Origin: Methanobrevibacter sp. UBA412
GTDB lineage: Archaea > Methanobacteriota > Methanobacteria > Methanobacteriales > Methanobacteriaceae
Assembly: GCA_002495685.1 (NCBI GenBank)
Contig: DAGJ01000008.1
Span: 23,107-87,106, forward strand
DNA: 64,000 nucleotides
Direction of reading: 5' to 3'
Of this stretch, positions 19,772 to 28,981 are shown in pieces. A program made the position numbers and the translations under genes. Below the pieces are notes generated by a model, which had not been told where the DNA came from, made no database searches, and saw only the letters and a list, made by a program, of their open reading frames with translations. The first letter of the stretch is position 1. Each line of letters begins with the position of its first letter.

Positions 19772-21145
19772 ATGTATGTAACAACTAATAAATGTGAAAG
19801 TCGAGCAGAGTGTATTAAAAAGTGCCCGACAGAAGCTATTAGGTTAATTAAAGGAAATGCTTTTAGCTGTATTACATGTGGGACATGTCATGATGTCTGC
19901 CCTAATAATGCTATTTTCAAAAATAGTTATGGGGGTTATGTTGTAGATAGGGCTAAATGTAATGGTTGCGGAATATGTGAATATTCTTGTCCTGTTGAAA
20001 GTATACATATTGAAGATGGTGTTGTTAAAGGTATTTGTTCAATGTGCGGTTTATGTGGGGATGTTTGTGAATCAAGAATTGATGCATCTAATTTAATTGA
20101 TGAAAACCGTTTAAGTTTTTTAAATTCTTTAAAATTAGCAATGCCTAATGTTTCTGATGTTAATGTACCTATTCAATCTAATAAAAGTGATAAAGAATTT
20201 GCTTCTAGAATTTGTATGGATACTGATTATGATAAATGTACTTTATGTGGTAGATGTGAATATTACTGTCCAACAAATGCTATAAATGTTACAGTACAAC
20301 AACAAGGTATATGTACAGAATGTAAGGTTTGTGAAGATGTTTGTCCTACAGGGGCTATTAAAAATGGTATTGTTGATTCATCTATCTGTACTTTGTGTTT
20401 AAATTGTTTAAATAATTGTCCAAGTAATTCAATTAGTATAGATGATTTTAAAGTTAATATTATTAAATTGAATCAAAAAATTAATGGTTCTATTATTTCA
20501 TGTTTAAATTGTGGTTTATGTGCTGATAATAATGAAAATGGTTCCTTGAAAAAGGTTGATGGAAATTTAAGATATGATCCATCATTAGATGTTTTATCTG
20601 ATTCATCAGTTGAAAATCATCAGTTAATGATAGCTGATTGTCCAGTTTCATCTTTACATGAGACAAGTGATTATAAACTAGAAGGATATTGTGTGTCTTG
20701 TGGAAAGTGTGTTGAAGTTTGTCAAAATGATGCACGTAAAGCTTCAGTTATAGAATGGGATGGTAAGGTTTCAGAAGATTGTATTTCTTGTGGAATATGT
20801 GTTGAAGTATGTCCAAAAGATGCGATTACCTTAAAAAGAGGAACTATTGAAGTTGATTTAGATAAATGTATAATGTGTGAAACTTGTGGAATTCATTGTC
20901 CAAAAGATGCTATTCCTAAGCGAACAACAGTTAAAAAAGAAATAGCTGATGGATTCAATATGATTGATCAACAATTATGTATTAATTGTGGTTTGTGTCA
21001 AGATATTTGTCCTGAAGATGCTATTATAGAAAAAGATGGTCATTTAGTTGTTAAAGATGATGATTGTATTTATTGTGGGGCATGTATGCATGTTTGCCCA
21101 TCAAATGCTTTCCTCTTTGAAAGAAAATTCAAGGATGCTAAATAG
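19772..21145 (+). CDS. ehbK: Energy-converting hydrogenase B polyferredoxin subunit K
   Basis: 457-residue iron-sulfur protein. About thirteen cysteine clusters are visible. Eleven have the regular C-x2-C-x2-C-x3-C form, for example [24 protein letters not shown] and [12 protein letters not shown]. The first ([12 protein letters not shown]) and the eighth (CLNCGLC followed much later by ADCP) are irregular. The protein could carry about a dozen [4Fe-4S] clusters and wire electrons between the hydrogenase and ferredoxin-dependent enzymes. An upstream in-frame TTG (19757) exists, but the GGAAG upstream favours the ATG at 19772. Confidence 0.9.
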   Translation: MYVTTNKCESRAECIKKCPTEAIRLIKGNAFSCITCGTCHDVCPNNAIFKNSYGGYVVDRAKCNGCGICEYSCPVESIHIEDGVVKGICSMCGLCGDVCESRIDASNLIDENRLSFLNSLKLAMPNVSDVNVPIQSNKSDKEFASRICMDTDYDKCTLCGRCEYYCPTNAINVTVQQQGICTECKVCEDVCPTGAIKNGIVDSSICTLCLNCLNNCPSNSISIDDFKVNIIKLNQKINGSIISCLNCGLCADNNENGSLKKVDGNLRYDPSLDVLSDSSVENHQLMIADCPVSSLHETSDYKLEGYCVSCGKCVEVCQNDARKASVIEWDGKVSEDCISCGICVEVCPKDAITLKRGTIEVDLDKCIMCETCGIHCPKDAIPKRTTVKKEIADGFNMIDQQLCINCGLCQDICPEDAIIEKDGHLVVKDDDCIYCGACMHVCPSNAFLFERKFKDAK

Positions 21146-21167
21146 TCCAGTACTAGGTGGAGTTTAA

Positions 21168-21686
21168 ATGAAAGATTTACTTAAAGTATTCTTAGAAGGA
21201 GCTTACGGAAATATAAAGAAAATACTTTTTGCTTCAGATAGAGTAACTGATATGGATATGAGAAATGCTATCCTAAATGGTGAAGTAAAACCTACAGAAA
21301 AAGTATCTAAAGCTTGTATTGGATGTGGTGGTTGTGCAAATGTTTGTCCAACTGATGCTATAACTATGAAACCATTAAAAGAACCTGTTAAGTTAGCTGA
21401 AGGATGGATTGTTACTGAAGTTCCAGAATTAAATCAAGAAAAATGTGTTGTTTGTTATTGGTGTCATGATTTTTGTCCAGTATATGCCTTATATGGGGAA
21501 GCTGGTGCTATACACCCTAATAATGTTGGTGAAAATGTTATTGATGTTGAAAATCTTATTAAAGAACCTTTTAAAATTCCAGCAGATAAACTTGCATTTA
21601 TAGCACAATACATGTCTGATAAGTCTGTATTAGATAATCTTAAAAATAATAATTCTAAAAAAGAGGATAAAGAGGAGATAGAATGA
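21168..21686 (+). CDS. ehbL: Energy-converting hydrogenase B ferredoxin subunit L
   Basis: 172-residue subunit with two [4Fe-4S] motifs, [12 protein letters not shown] near residue 47 and [12 protein letters not shown] near 88. It is comparable to the NuoI/EchF electron-transfer subunit that passes electrons to the small subunit. The N-terminus ([19 protein letters not shown]) may contact the membrane arm and the C-terminal tail is charged. Its TGA overlaps the ehbM ATG by four bases. Confidence 0.9.
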   Translation: MKDLLKVFLEGAYGNIKKILFASDRVTDMDMRNAILNGEVKPTEKVSKACIGCGGCANVCPTDAITMKPLKEPVKLAEGWIVTEVPELNQEKCVVCYWCHDFCPVYALYGEAGAIHPNNVGENVIDVENLIKEPFKIPADKLAFIAQYMSDKSVLDNLKNNNSKKEDKEEIE

Positions 21687-22129
21687 GTCTTAAATCTTTT
21701 TCACGATCAAAATCTATTCATTTGATGTTATGTTATACTGGTGGATGTAATGGTTGTGATATTGAAATTGTGAATTGTGTTTTATCACCAAGATTTGATT
21801 TAGAACAGTATAATGTATTTTTAACTTGGAATCCTCGTGAAGCTGATATATTAGTAGTTACAGGTCCTGTTACACATCATAATAGGAAACCTTTAGAAGA
21901 AATTTATGCTGCAGTTCCTGAACCTAAACTTGTTGTAGCTGCAGGTAGTTGTGCATTGATGGGTGGAGTTTATAAAAATATTCATGGTGATATTCCTTCT
22001 GAAGAAATTGATGGTCCAGTTGAAAATATAATTCCTGTAGATGCTAAAGTTCCAGGTTGTGCCTGCAGACCTCAAGATGTTATTGCAGGAGTGGTGTCAG
22101 TTCTACCTCAATTGTTAGATGCTGATTAA
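21683..22129 (+). CDS. ehbM: Energy-converting hydrogenase B small subunit M
   Basis: 148-residue [NiFe]-hydrogenase small subunit of the NuoB/EchC type. It has the proximal cluster cysteines in [14 protein letters not shown], then [27 protein letters not shown] and [15 protein letters not shown]. It lacks the long C-terminal cluster domain of uptake hydrogenases, as expected for energy-converting enzymes. It partners ehbN, which starts 77 bases later. Confidence 0.94.
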   Translation: MSLKSFSRSKSIHLMLCYTGGCNGCDIEIVNCVLSPRFDLEQYNVFLTWNPREADILVVTGPVTHHNRKPLEEIYAAVPEPKLVVAAGSCALMGGVYKNIHGDIPSEEIDGPVENIIPVDAKVPGCACRPQDVIAGVVSVLPQLLDAD

Positions 22130-22206
22130 AAAAAAATAAGATTAATGTTTATAAAAATTTTAATAATTCAAAAATTTAAGATGATTTAAAAATAAGGTGT
22201 GAGATA

Positions 22207-23367
22207 ATGGAAGAGAAAAGAGCTAAAAAGGAGGAAGTAATAGAAACTGAAATCCAAATGGGTACAGTTCATCCTGCTGCTTTAGAACCTTATAGAGTTA
22301 GATTTTTTGTGGAAGATGAAATTATTAAAGATGCTGAAATAACTGTTGGTGTTAATCATCGTGGTGTTGAACGTATTATGGAAGGTCTTCCTGTAGAAAA
22401 AGCTAATGCTCTTACTGAAAAAATTTGTGGAATTTGTTCTAATTCACATGTCTGGAATTCTGTTAGAACTGCTGAGAAGGGATTAGAAGTTGATGTTCCA
22501 GATAGGGCAGTTTATATTAGAGTTATTATGGGGGAATTAGAAAGATTACATAGTCACTTCCTTTATCTTGCTCATGGTTGTGAAGTTTTAGGTCATGAAA
22601 CCTTTTCTATGAGAGTTTTCTATATGAGAGAAACTATTATGGAACTTTTAAGCATGATTGGTGGAAATCGTGTTCAGTATGGTTGTGCTATTATAGGTGG
22701 TGTGAGACCTAGATGTGAACTTGATGATAATCGTATACAAAGATTGATTGATGGGATGAATAAAACAGAAGAAGCTCTCACAAATTTTGCTGATAGATTC
22801 CTTCATGATACTATGGTTATGTCAAGAATCACTGGTGTTGGTGTTCTTCCTCAAGAGCAAGCTATTAAACTTGCAGTTTCTGGACCAACTCTTAGGGCTA
22901 CTGGTGTTAAATCTGATTTAAGAACTGGTATGTATGAGTATGAGAATTTTGATTATGATCTTATAACTCAACCTGATGGTGATGTTAAATCTAATCTTTT
23001 AATGAGAGTTTTAGAGTCTTTTGAATCTATTAAAATTATTCGTCAAGCTGTTAAAAATCTTCCTTCTGGTCCTATTTCTAATAGGTCTTGGGAAATGTTT
23101 GATTGTGATATTATTGAATCTCATATTGAAGTTCCACGTGGAGATTTATATGATTCTTTTGCAATTGAAGATGGGAGAATTAGAAGTTGTTTAATTAGAA
23201 CTCCTAGTTTAGCTAATATTGGTGCTATGCAATATGCATGTATTGGTGATTCTATTACTGATGGTCAATTATGTATAGTTCAATGTGATCCATGTTTCAC
23301 TTGTACTGATCGTGCTGTAGAAATTATTCAACTTGATAAAAATGATAAAAAAATGATGAGGAAATAG
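22207..23367 (+). CDS. ehbN: Energy-converting hydrogenase B large subunit N
   Basis: 386-residue catalytic subunit with both [NiFe]-binding CxxC pairs intact: [14 protein letters not shown] near residue 74 and DPCFTCTDR near residue 362. This supports an active site rather than a degenerate NuoD-like protein. It oxidises or produces H2 while exchanging electrons with ferredoxin through the iron-sulfur subunits. The C-terminal extension beyond CxxC is short and shows no obvious maturation-peptidase His tail. GGTGTGAGATA precedes the ATG. Confidence 0.95.
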   Translation: MEEKRAKKEEVIETEIQMGTVHPAALEPYRVRFFVEDEIIKDAEITVGVNHRGVERIMEGLPVEKANALTEKICGICSNSHVWNSVRTAEKGLEVDVPDRAVYIRVIMGELERLHSHFLYLAHGCEVLGHETFSMRVFYMRETIMELLSMIGGNRVQYGCAIIGGVRPRCELDDNRIQRLIDGMNKTEEALTNFADRFLHDTMVMSRITGVGVLPQEQAIKLAVSGPTLRATGVKSDLRTGMYEYENFDYDLITQPDGDVKSNLLMRVLESFESIKIIRQAVKNLPSGPISNRSWEMFDCDIIESHIEVPRGDLYDSFAIEDGRIRSCLIRTPSLANIGAMQYACIGDSITDGQLCIVQCDPCFTCTDRAVEIIQLDKNDKKMMRK

Positions 23368-23371
23368 GAAA

Positions 23372-24370
23372 ATGTCATTCATTCCAATTATATATTCAAT
23401 TTTAGCAGTGTTAGGTACTTTGGTTGTTGCTGTGTTTGTAGGGACTCTTCTTCCTGGTTTTGAAAGAAAGTATGTTCAAGCTAGAATTCAGCAAAGAATT
23501 GGGCCAAATTTTGCTAGTCCAGGTTTATTTTCAACTATTAAATTCTTTTTTAAGAAAAATTTGAAAATTAATTCACCGGTTCCTAGTTTATATAAGGCTT
23601 TACCAATTGTTTGTTTCATTGCAGTGTTTTTATTGTTTTTAACTTTAACTCCACAAAATTATCAATTTTTAGCTTTTGCTAGTTTGATTGCTATTGTTGG
23701 ATTTTTAAAGATTGATGAAATTTGTTATGTTTTAATGGGTTCTTTGTCTAAGTCTGTTATGTCTGGTAATATGCCTTTCCCAGATCATGCTAAAGGTGGA
23801 GCTAGAACTGATACTAATGTAAGTTTTTTAGAAGATATAAGTTCTAATAGATCTTTAAGAATGATTGCTTTTGGTTCTTTTCCATTGTATTTATCCTTAT
23901 TTGTTCCAGTAGTTTTATCTGGTAGTATTTATCTTAATGATATAGTGACTATGCAACAAATTTCTGGCCCATTCTTATTTACTGTTCCAGGTTTTATTGG
24001 TGCTATAGTCTTCTTGATTGGTTATATTATCTTATTAAATGAGTATCCTTTTAATATTGTTCATGCTGAAGCTGATGTTATTCAAGGACCGTATATGGAA
24101 TTTGCTGCTGATTCAAGAGCTTTTATTTATTTAACTAAAGGATTTTTAATGTTTGCTCTAGCTAGTATTTTTTGTGTATTATTTTTAGGTATTACACCTA
24201 ATATTTTATCTTGGGGTATTCTTGTTAATATTGTGGTTGCTTTTATTTTCCCTGTTATTGTTGGGATTTTAAGTGCATTCTCTCCAGTATTTACTTTTAG
24301 ACAATTTTATCCAGTTGTTATTGCTAGCTCTTTACTTGGAGTTTTAGCTATTGTTGTAGGAATGTTTTAA
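23372..24370 (+). CDS. ehbO: Energy-converting hydrogenase B membrane subunit O (NuoH-like)
   Basis: 332-residue polytopic membrane subunit of the NuoH/EchB family, which anchors the hydrogenase module to the membrane. The ERKYVQARIQQRIGPNFASP stretch near residue 30 is the family signature. It is followed by LNEYPFNIVHAEADVIQGPYMEF, the conserved acidic loop thought to couple electron transfer to ion movement. It starts four bases after the ehbN stop. Confidence 0.94.
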   Translation: MSFIPIIYSILAVLGTLVVAVFVGTLLPGFERKYVQARIQQRIGPNFASPGLFSTIKFFFKKNLKINSPVPSLYKALPIVCFIAVFLLFLTLTPQNYQFLAFASLIAIVGFLKIDEICYVLMGSLSKSVMSGNMPFPDHAKGGARTDTNVSFLEDISSNRSLRMIAFGSFPLYLSLFVPVVLSGSIYLNDIVTMQQISGPFLFTVPGFIGAIVFLIGYIILLNEYPFNIVHAEADVIQGPYMEFAADSRAFIYLTKGFLMFALASIFCVLFLGITPNILSWGILVNIVVAFIFPVIVGILSAFSPVFTFRQFYPVVIASSLLGVLAIVVGMF

Positions 24371-24399
24371 TATTTATTATTTTATTTAGGTGACTTTGA

Positions 24400-24681
24400 A
24401 TGAAAATTGTTATGAGACCTTATCATATGTTAAGTCTTGGGGGATATATTGTTGAAACACATTTCCCTTATAGGAATCTTATAATTGTTAATAAAACTGC
24501 TGAACCTATTAAAATTGAGGTCCCTGTTTTAGAGGAAAGTTGGATTGATGAACATAGGGCTTTAGGTTTAGAAGTTATTCCTGTTAGGGATGAAGATAAT
24601 TATTTGGCTATGTTTAAAAAGGCACATGCTGATTTAGACAAGTTTATGGAAAAAGTGGATATTGACGTTGAGTTAATTTAA
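24400..24681 (+). CDS. ehbP: Energy-converting hydrogenase B subunit P
   Basis: 93-residue soluble-looking protein. I see no membrane helix and no cysteine motif. The assignment is from position after ehbO and length. Start ATG is preceded by AGGTGAC. It is the last gene in tight spacing; 93 AT-rich bases separate it from the ACT-domain gene. Confidence 0.82.
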   Translation: MKIVMRPYHMLSLGGYIVETHFPYRNLIIVNKTAEPIKIEVPVLEESWIDEHRALGLEVIPVRDEDNYLAMFKKAHADLDKFMEKVDIDVELI

Positions 24682-24774
24682 ATAATTTTTTTCCTTTCTT
24701 TTTTATTTTATATTTTTTTATATAATGAATTACATATTATTTTTTATATTATTTTTATATGCTAGTGATTTAAA

Positions 24775-25431
24775 ATGACAGATTTAGCTTTAAGTATTCA
24801 AACTTTAGAAAAAAAAGGTGTTCTTGACGATATTACTGAAATTTTTTCTTCACATAATCTGAATATTTCATATGCTCATATTTATATTGAGAAAAATGAT
24901 TATGGTTCTATTAATGTGGAATTGGAAAATGTTGAGGATGTTGATGAATTACTTGATGATTTAAATAATTCTCCTTTAGTTAAAAAGGTTGAAGTAAGAG
25001 GATCCTTGATGGATGTTTATGGTAAACGTATTTTAATTTTTGGTGGGGGTGCTCAAGTTTCTCAAGTTGCTTTAGGTGCTATTACTGAAGCGGATCGTCA
25101 TAATATTCGTGGTGAAAGAATTAGTGTGGATACTATTCCTTTAGTTGGTGAAGATAATATTTCTGAAGCGGTAGATGCTTTATCTATTACTCCTAGGGTT
25201 AATGCTTTAGTTTTAGCTGGTTCTTTGATGGGTGGTGAAATAACTAAGGCCGTTCGTAGGGTTAAGAAAGAGTTTGGTTTGTTAGTTATTAGCCTTAATA
25301 TGCCAGGGAGTGCTGCTAAAGAAGCTGATTTAATTGTAACTGACCCTATACAAGCGGGGGTTATGGCTGTTATGGCTGTTGCTAATACTGCCGTGTTTGA
25401 TGTTGATAAATTAGATAATAAAAAGTTCTAA
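24775..25431 (+). CDS. ehbQ: ACT-domain protein (DUF5612-like), probable EhbQ
   Basis: 218-residue soluble protein. The first 75 residues look like an ACT domain ([21 protein letters not shown], then [18 protein letters not shown]). The rest resembles DUF5612: [46 protein letters not shown] and [17 protein letters not shown]. In Methanobacteriales this gene closes the ehb cluster and is called ehbQ. A role as a metabolite-sensing regulator is plausible but unproven. Its 3' end is imperfectly duplicated just downstream. Confidence 0.75.
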   Translation: MTDLALSIQTLEKKGVLDDITEIFSSHNLNISYAHIYIEKNDYGSINVELENVEDVDELLDDLNNSPLVKKVEVRGSLMDVYGKRILIFGGGAQVSQVALGAITEADRHNIRGERISVDTIPLVGEDNISEAVDALSITPRVNALVLAGSLMGGEITKAVRRVKKEFGLLVISLNMPGSAAKEADLIVTDPIQAGVMAVMAVANTAVFDVDKLDNKKF

Positions 25432-25520
25432 TTTTTTTTTAAATTTTTCATTTTTGTACTGTTTTTGATTTTGATAAATTAATTAGTAGTAAGTTCTAAT
25501 TTTTTTTAAATTTTTCATTT
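25386..25520. repeat. Imperfect tandem duplication of the ehbQ 3' end
   Basis: Copy one, 25386-25455, holds the last ehbQ codons, the stop and the T-rich tail. Copy two, 25457-25520, repeats TACTG...TTTTGATTTTGATAAATTA...AAGTTCTAATTTTTTTTAAATTTTTCATTT with a few substitutions and two small deletions. The second copy is non-coding and duplicates the poly-T termination signal. It looks like a slippage or recombination duplication. Confidence 0.75.
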
Positions 25521-25694
25521 CAAACGAGTTTTTCATTCAATTTTTCTTTTCATTAAAAACAATAAACCATAAATTAAAATACTCACAATATAATTAACTA
25601 CTATTTTTATTAAACTTATCTTTAAAATTCTATAAGCACTAAACTATAATTCTTAATAAATATCAGCGTACCCTACATCAAGCATAAAAATAAC

Positions 25695-26290
25695 TTATAA
25701 AAATTTTTTCACAGAATCTTTTTCTGTAATTTCTCGATAAAATTTACAAGGATTACCAAACGCCACACAATTTGGAGGAATATCTTTAATTACAACACTT
25801 CCAGCACCAATAACAGCACCCTCTCCAATAGTAACATCACCTACAACAGTAGTATTCCCACCAATCCATACATTATCTCCAATATTAATTTTAGTACCAT
25901 ACTCTAAATTAACAATTTTTCCATCTTTTTCAAACATTCTCTCAGAAGATAGAAGGGGATGACTACCAGCAAGTAAACTAACATTAGGAGCTATCATTAC
26001 TTATCTCCAATATTTACTTCCCCATCATCTAAGATTGTTAAATTAAAATTAGCATAGAAATTATCTCCAATAAATATGTTTTTCCCATAATTGAATTGGA
26101 TAGGTCCCTGCATATAAAAATCTTCTCCAACAGAACCTAAAATTTCTTCTAAAATTTCATATCTTCTATCATCCTGATCATCTAAGGAATTGTATTCTTG
26201 ACATAAGCTATGAGTTCTATGTCTAATTTCCCCTAAGTCCGGAGTTCTAGGATAATATAATTTTCCTGCTAGTGTTTCTTTATCTTTCAT
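25695..26290 (-). pseudogene. Frameshifted maltose O-acetyltransferase-like protein
   Basis: Left-handed beta-helix (hexapeptide) acetyltransferase of the LacA/Maa class, broken into two frames. The first part (about 97 codons from ATG 26290, with GTGAT upstream) has EYNSLDDQDDRRYEILEEIL and IFIGDNFYANFNLTILD and stops at TAA 25999-25997. The second, starting ATG 25997, continues with IAPNVSLLAGSHPL and the hexapeptide repeats to VAFGNPCKF. At the junction GATAAGTAATGATA replaces an expected GATAATGTAATGATA (GDNVMIAP), a one-base deletion. Stop and start share one base (TAATG), so re-initiation could still make both halves. Confidence 0.8.
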
Positions 26291-26404
26291 AAAAATCACA
26301 AAAATTTCCTTTCAAAAACATCTTAATACTTTTATATAATTAGCTAAAAAAAATAGGTTTGTATTGTTAAAAAAATATAAAAAAAATAGTAAAATAAAAA
26401 ATTT

Positions 26405-27508
26405 TTATTCAACAGGACTCTTTTCTAACTTAATAAATTCATCTAAAGCTTCTCTAGTTGTACCTACAACAATACGATACCAAGAGTTCTCACCCTCAGT
26501 TGAAACCTTTTCAACTTTTCCACGAGCAATAACCTTTTCACCTTCTAAAACTTCACCAGCATAAGTATGGGTGAAACTAGCTAAACCAATAATATTAACA
26601 TCAACACCATCAATAAGTTCAACATTATCAATATCATAAACTGCAGGATTATCAAAAGATTCTAAAGCATTAGTAATAGTACAAGTAATAGTAGATTTTC
26701 CTAATGGTTCAAAAACCGTATCTCCATAATAACCACTAATTTCATCATAATTACGAGTAGCTAAAATATCGAATAAAGTACCATCAATAACTCCACGATT
26801 ACTTTTACGATTCTCATACCAACAAAATTCATCTTTACTTAAACTATCATCTTTAATACGTTTCTTAAAAACCCGTTGGAAGAAATCATTCCCAATACTA
26901 TTTAAAGTAACCTTCTTACCTAAATCAGGAATTTCAACTTCTTGATCCTTATTTTTCTTATAAGCTTCAACAGCTTTTCTATGATTTCCAAGACCATACA
27001 CAACAAAATCTAAATCAGAAGTACCTTTTTTTTGTAAATTAGGACAAATTGAACCAGAAATTCCTAAATTATCATAACTTATTCCAGCTTCATAATGGAA
27101 AAAATCAGATAAATCAATTAATTTATAATATAATTTCTCTTCATCACTTAAAGAATCAATGTCTTTATCTTTAAATTTAGGAACATATTCTTCTCTAATT
27201 TCTCTTAACCTTTCTTCAGGTTTTATAATTTCAGCAACTTTATCTAATGGCACTCCCATCATATCTTCAACTTTAGTCACATCATCATAAAAAAGATATT
27301 CTGGAAAATTTTCTTTTAAAAAACTATATGCTCCTTTAGAATCTACTTTAGAATAATGTTTACCATTTTTTTCACGATCACCATTAGGGTCGGGAATGTA
27401 TCTTAAAAAACTAATAAAACGGTTAGTAGGATGCACATAATTTGTTGAAGCAAAAAATAGGTCATCTGTAGTATGTATAAAATCTCTTGTTCTAACTTTC
27501 ATATCCAT
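26405..27508 (-). CDS. Predicted archaeal nucleotidyltransferase (COG1665-like)
   Basis: 367-residue soluble protein. The central stretch GISGSICPNLQKKGTSDLDF followed by VVYG looks like a nucleotidyltransferase-fold active site (GS, then DLD). Its pairing with a C-terminal region, ATRNYDEISGYYGDTVFE then ITCTITNALESFDNPA, matches conserved archaeal proteins annotated as predicted nucleotidyltransferases. The substrate is unknown. ATG 27502 is an alternative start. It is monocistronic. Neighbours give no functional hint. Confidence 0.65.
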   Translation of the reverse strand: MDMKVRTRDFIHTTDDLFFASTNYVHPTNRFISFLRYIPDPNGDREKNGKHYSKVDSKGAYSFLKENFPEYLFYDDVTKVEDMMGVPLDKVAEIIKPEERLREIREEYVPKFKDKDIDSLSDEEKLYYKLIDLSDFFHYEAGISYDNLGISGSICPNLQKKGTSDLDFVVYGLGNHRKAVEAYKKNKDQEVEIPDLGKKVTLNSIGNDFFQRVFKKRIKDDSLSKDEFCWYENRKSNRGVIDGTLFDILATRNYDEISGYYGDTVFEPLGKSTITCTITNALESFDNPAVYDIDNVELIDGVDVNIIGLASFTHTYAGEVLEGEKVIARGKVEKVSTEGENSWYRIVVGTTREALDEFIKLEKSPVE

Positions 27509-27802
27509 TTTTATTTAAGCCCCAAAAATTTTTTTATTATTAATTAAATATTATATTTAATTTATAATTCTTGTAAGTTAAAAATTTTTACTAATTAATA
27601 TAAATATAATATAATTATTATATTTAAAAAAAATTTTTTAAAATAATATAGGATACTATAAACTATGTCTATATAAAAAAAATTGAAAAAAAGATTTAAA
27701 AAAAAAATGGTTTGAAAAAAATTTTAATTGGTGGTTTAAAAAAAATTTTTAAGTTTTTTTTAATAAATTAAATAATATTATGTAATAGATATATACTTTT
27801 TT

Positions 27803-28981
27803 TTAAGCTAAAATTGGTGCTGTAACTGTAGTTAAATATGCTCTTGGATTGTAAGATTTATCTCTTCCAGTAACACCATCATAATCTGCATCACAATTAG
27901 AACATGTGAGTTCGCTTTCGTATACTCCTTTAGGGTTAATTGTTAATGTGTTATAATGATGACATAAAGGACAATAATTAACGAAAGTTGTTATGAACCA
28001 TTTATATGCATATCCACTATGACCAACTGAAGGTTTAGCTTTAATTGTTATTGTTGGAAGTTCTTCTTCACTGGAATTTCCAGTAGAACTTTCATTATCA
28101 GTACTTGTTTCACTATTATTTGTTTCTTCTATATTTATAATATTAGAATTTATTGCACTACCATAATGATCAGAATTAAAACTATAGGTAACATTATAAT
28201 TTCCAGCTGCTAAGTTAATTGCTAATTTAGCAATACCGTTAATATCAGTAATAACTTGATATGTTTTACTTAATGAACCTTTACTTAAAGTAATGTTAAC
28301 TATCTGATTTACTAATGCATTTCCATACATATCTGTTAAATTAACAGTGTAACTTGAACCACTTCCAGTAGTTGTGGCTAAATCATTTCCAGATAAAGTA
28401 ATTGGTATTTTTACTTTAATAGGACTAGTTCCATTAATTTCAGAGAAACTATAAGTTGAACTATAATTTCCAGGGTAAAGATTTATTTGAAGTCTTGCAA
28501 CTCCTTCAATATCAGTTGTTGCCCAGTAAATTTTACTTGCACCATCTGAGAATCTTGTTAAATTAATTGCAACATGTTGTCCAATAATTGGGGTACCATC
28601 ATCATGGGTTAAGGTTATAGTTAAATTTTCACCTTTTCCATAAGTTGTAGTTAATCCGTTTGAAGAAATGGTCATGTTTAATTTTTTAACAGTGTCATTT
28701 ACAGTGTTTGATAATTTACTTTCATTATCTGCTGTTTGACTTAGAACATTACTGTTTGTTTTGCTTTCTATAGTTTGATTACTAATTACTTGATTTTTCA
28801 CATTTTCAGAAGATACTTGTGAAATGTTTGAATTCTCACTATTTATATCTCCGGAATCAGTATTTGATAAAATTGTATTTGTATTATTTATATCACTTAC
28901 ATTAGTGGCTGCACATGCACTTAAACTTATAAAGAATAGGCATAGGCTTGCTATGATTAATGCTTTTTTTTGTAACGAAAT
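27803..28981 (-). CDS. Secreted Ig-like repeat protein with zinc ribbon, ATT start
   Basis: 392-residue surface protein. The N-terminus SLQKKALIIASLCLFFISLSACA is a classical signal peptide, followed by a Ser/Asn-rich spacer. Two Ig-like (invasin/Big_1-type) domains follow; both contain a TTYG/TTTG strand, an L-T-D-x-G-x-P/N turn and end in YPGNYSSTYSF or AAGNYNVTYSF. The C-terminus has a CPLC...CSNC zinc ribbon and DADYDGVTGRDK. A GTG at 28801 would lose the signal peptide. The frame opens after TGA (28993-28991), and GAGGTGA (28992-28986) points to ATT at 28981, the only usable start. Adhesin-like role is inferred. Confidence 0.75.
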   Translation of the reverse strand: MSLQKKALIIASLCLFFISLSACAATNVSDINNTNTILSNTDSGDINSENSNISQVSSENVKNQVISNQTIESKTNSNVLSQTADNESKLSNTVNDTVKKLNMTISSNGLTTTYGKGENLTITLTHDDGTPIIGQHVAINLTRFSDGASKIYWATTDIEGVARLQINLYPGNYSSTYSFSEINGTSPIKVKIPITLSGNDLATTTGSGSSYTVNLTDMYGNALVNQIVNITLSKGSLSKTYQVITDINGIAKLAINLAAGNYNVTYSFNSDHYGSAINSNIINIEETNNSETSTDNESSTGNSSEEELPTITIKAKPSVGHSGYAYKWFITTFVNYCPLCHHYNTLTINPKGVYESELTCSNCDADYDGVTGRDKSYNPRAYLTTVTAPILA

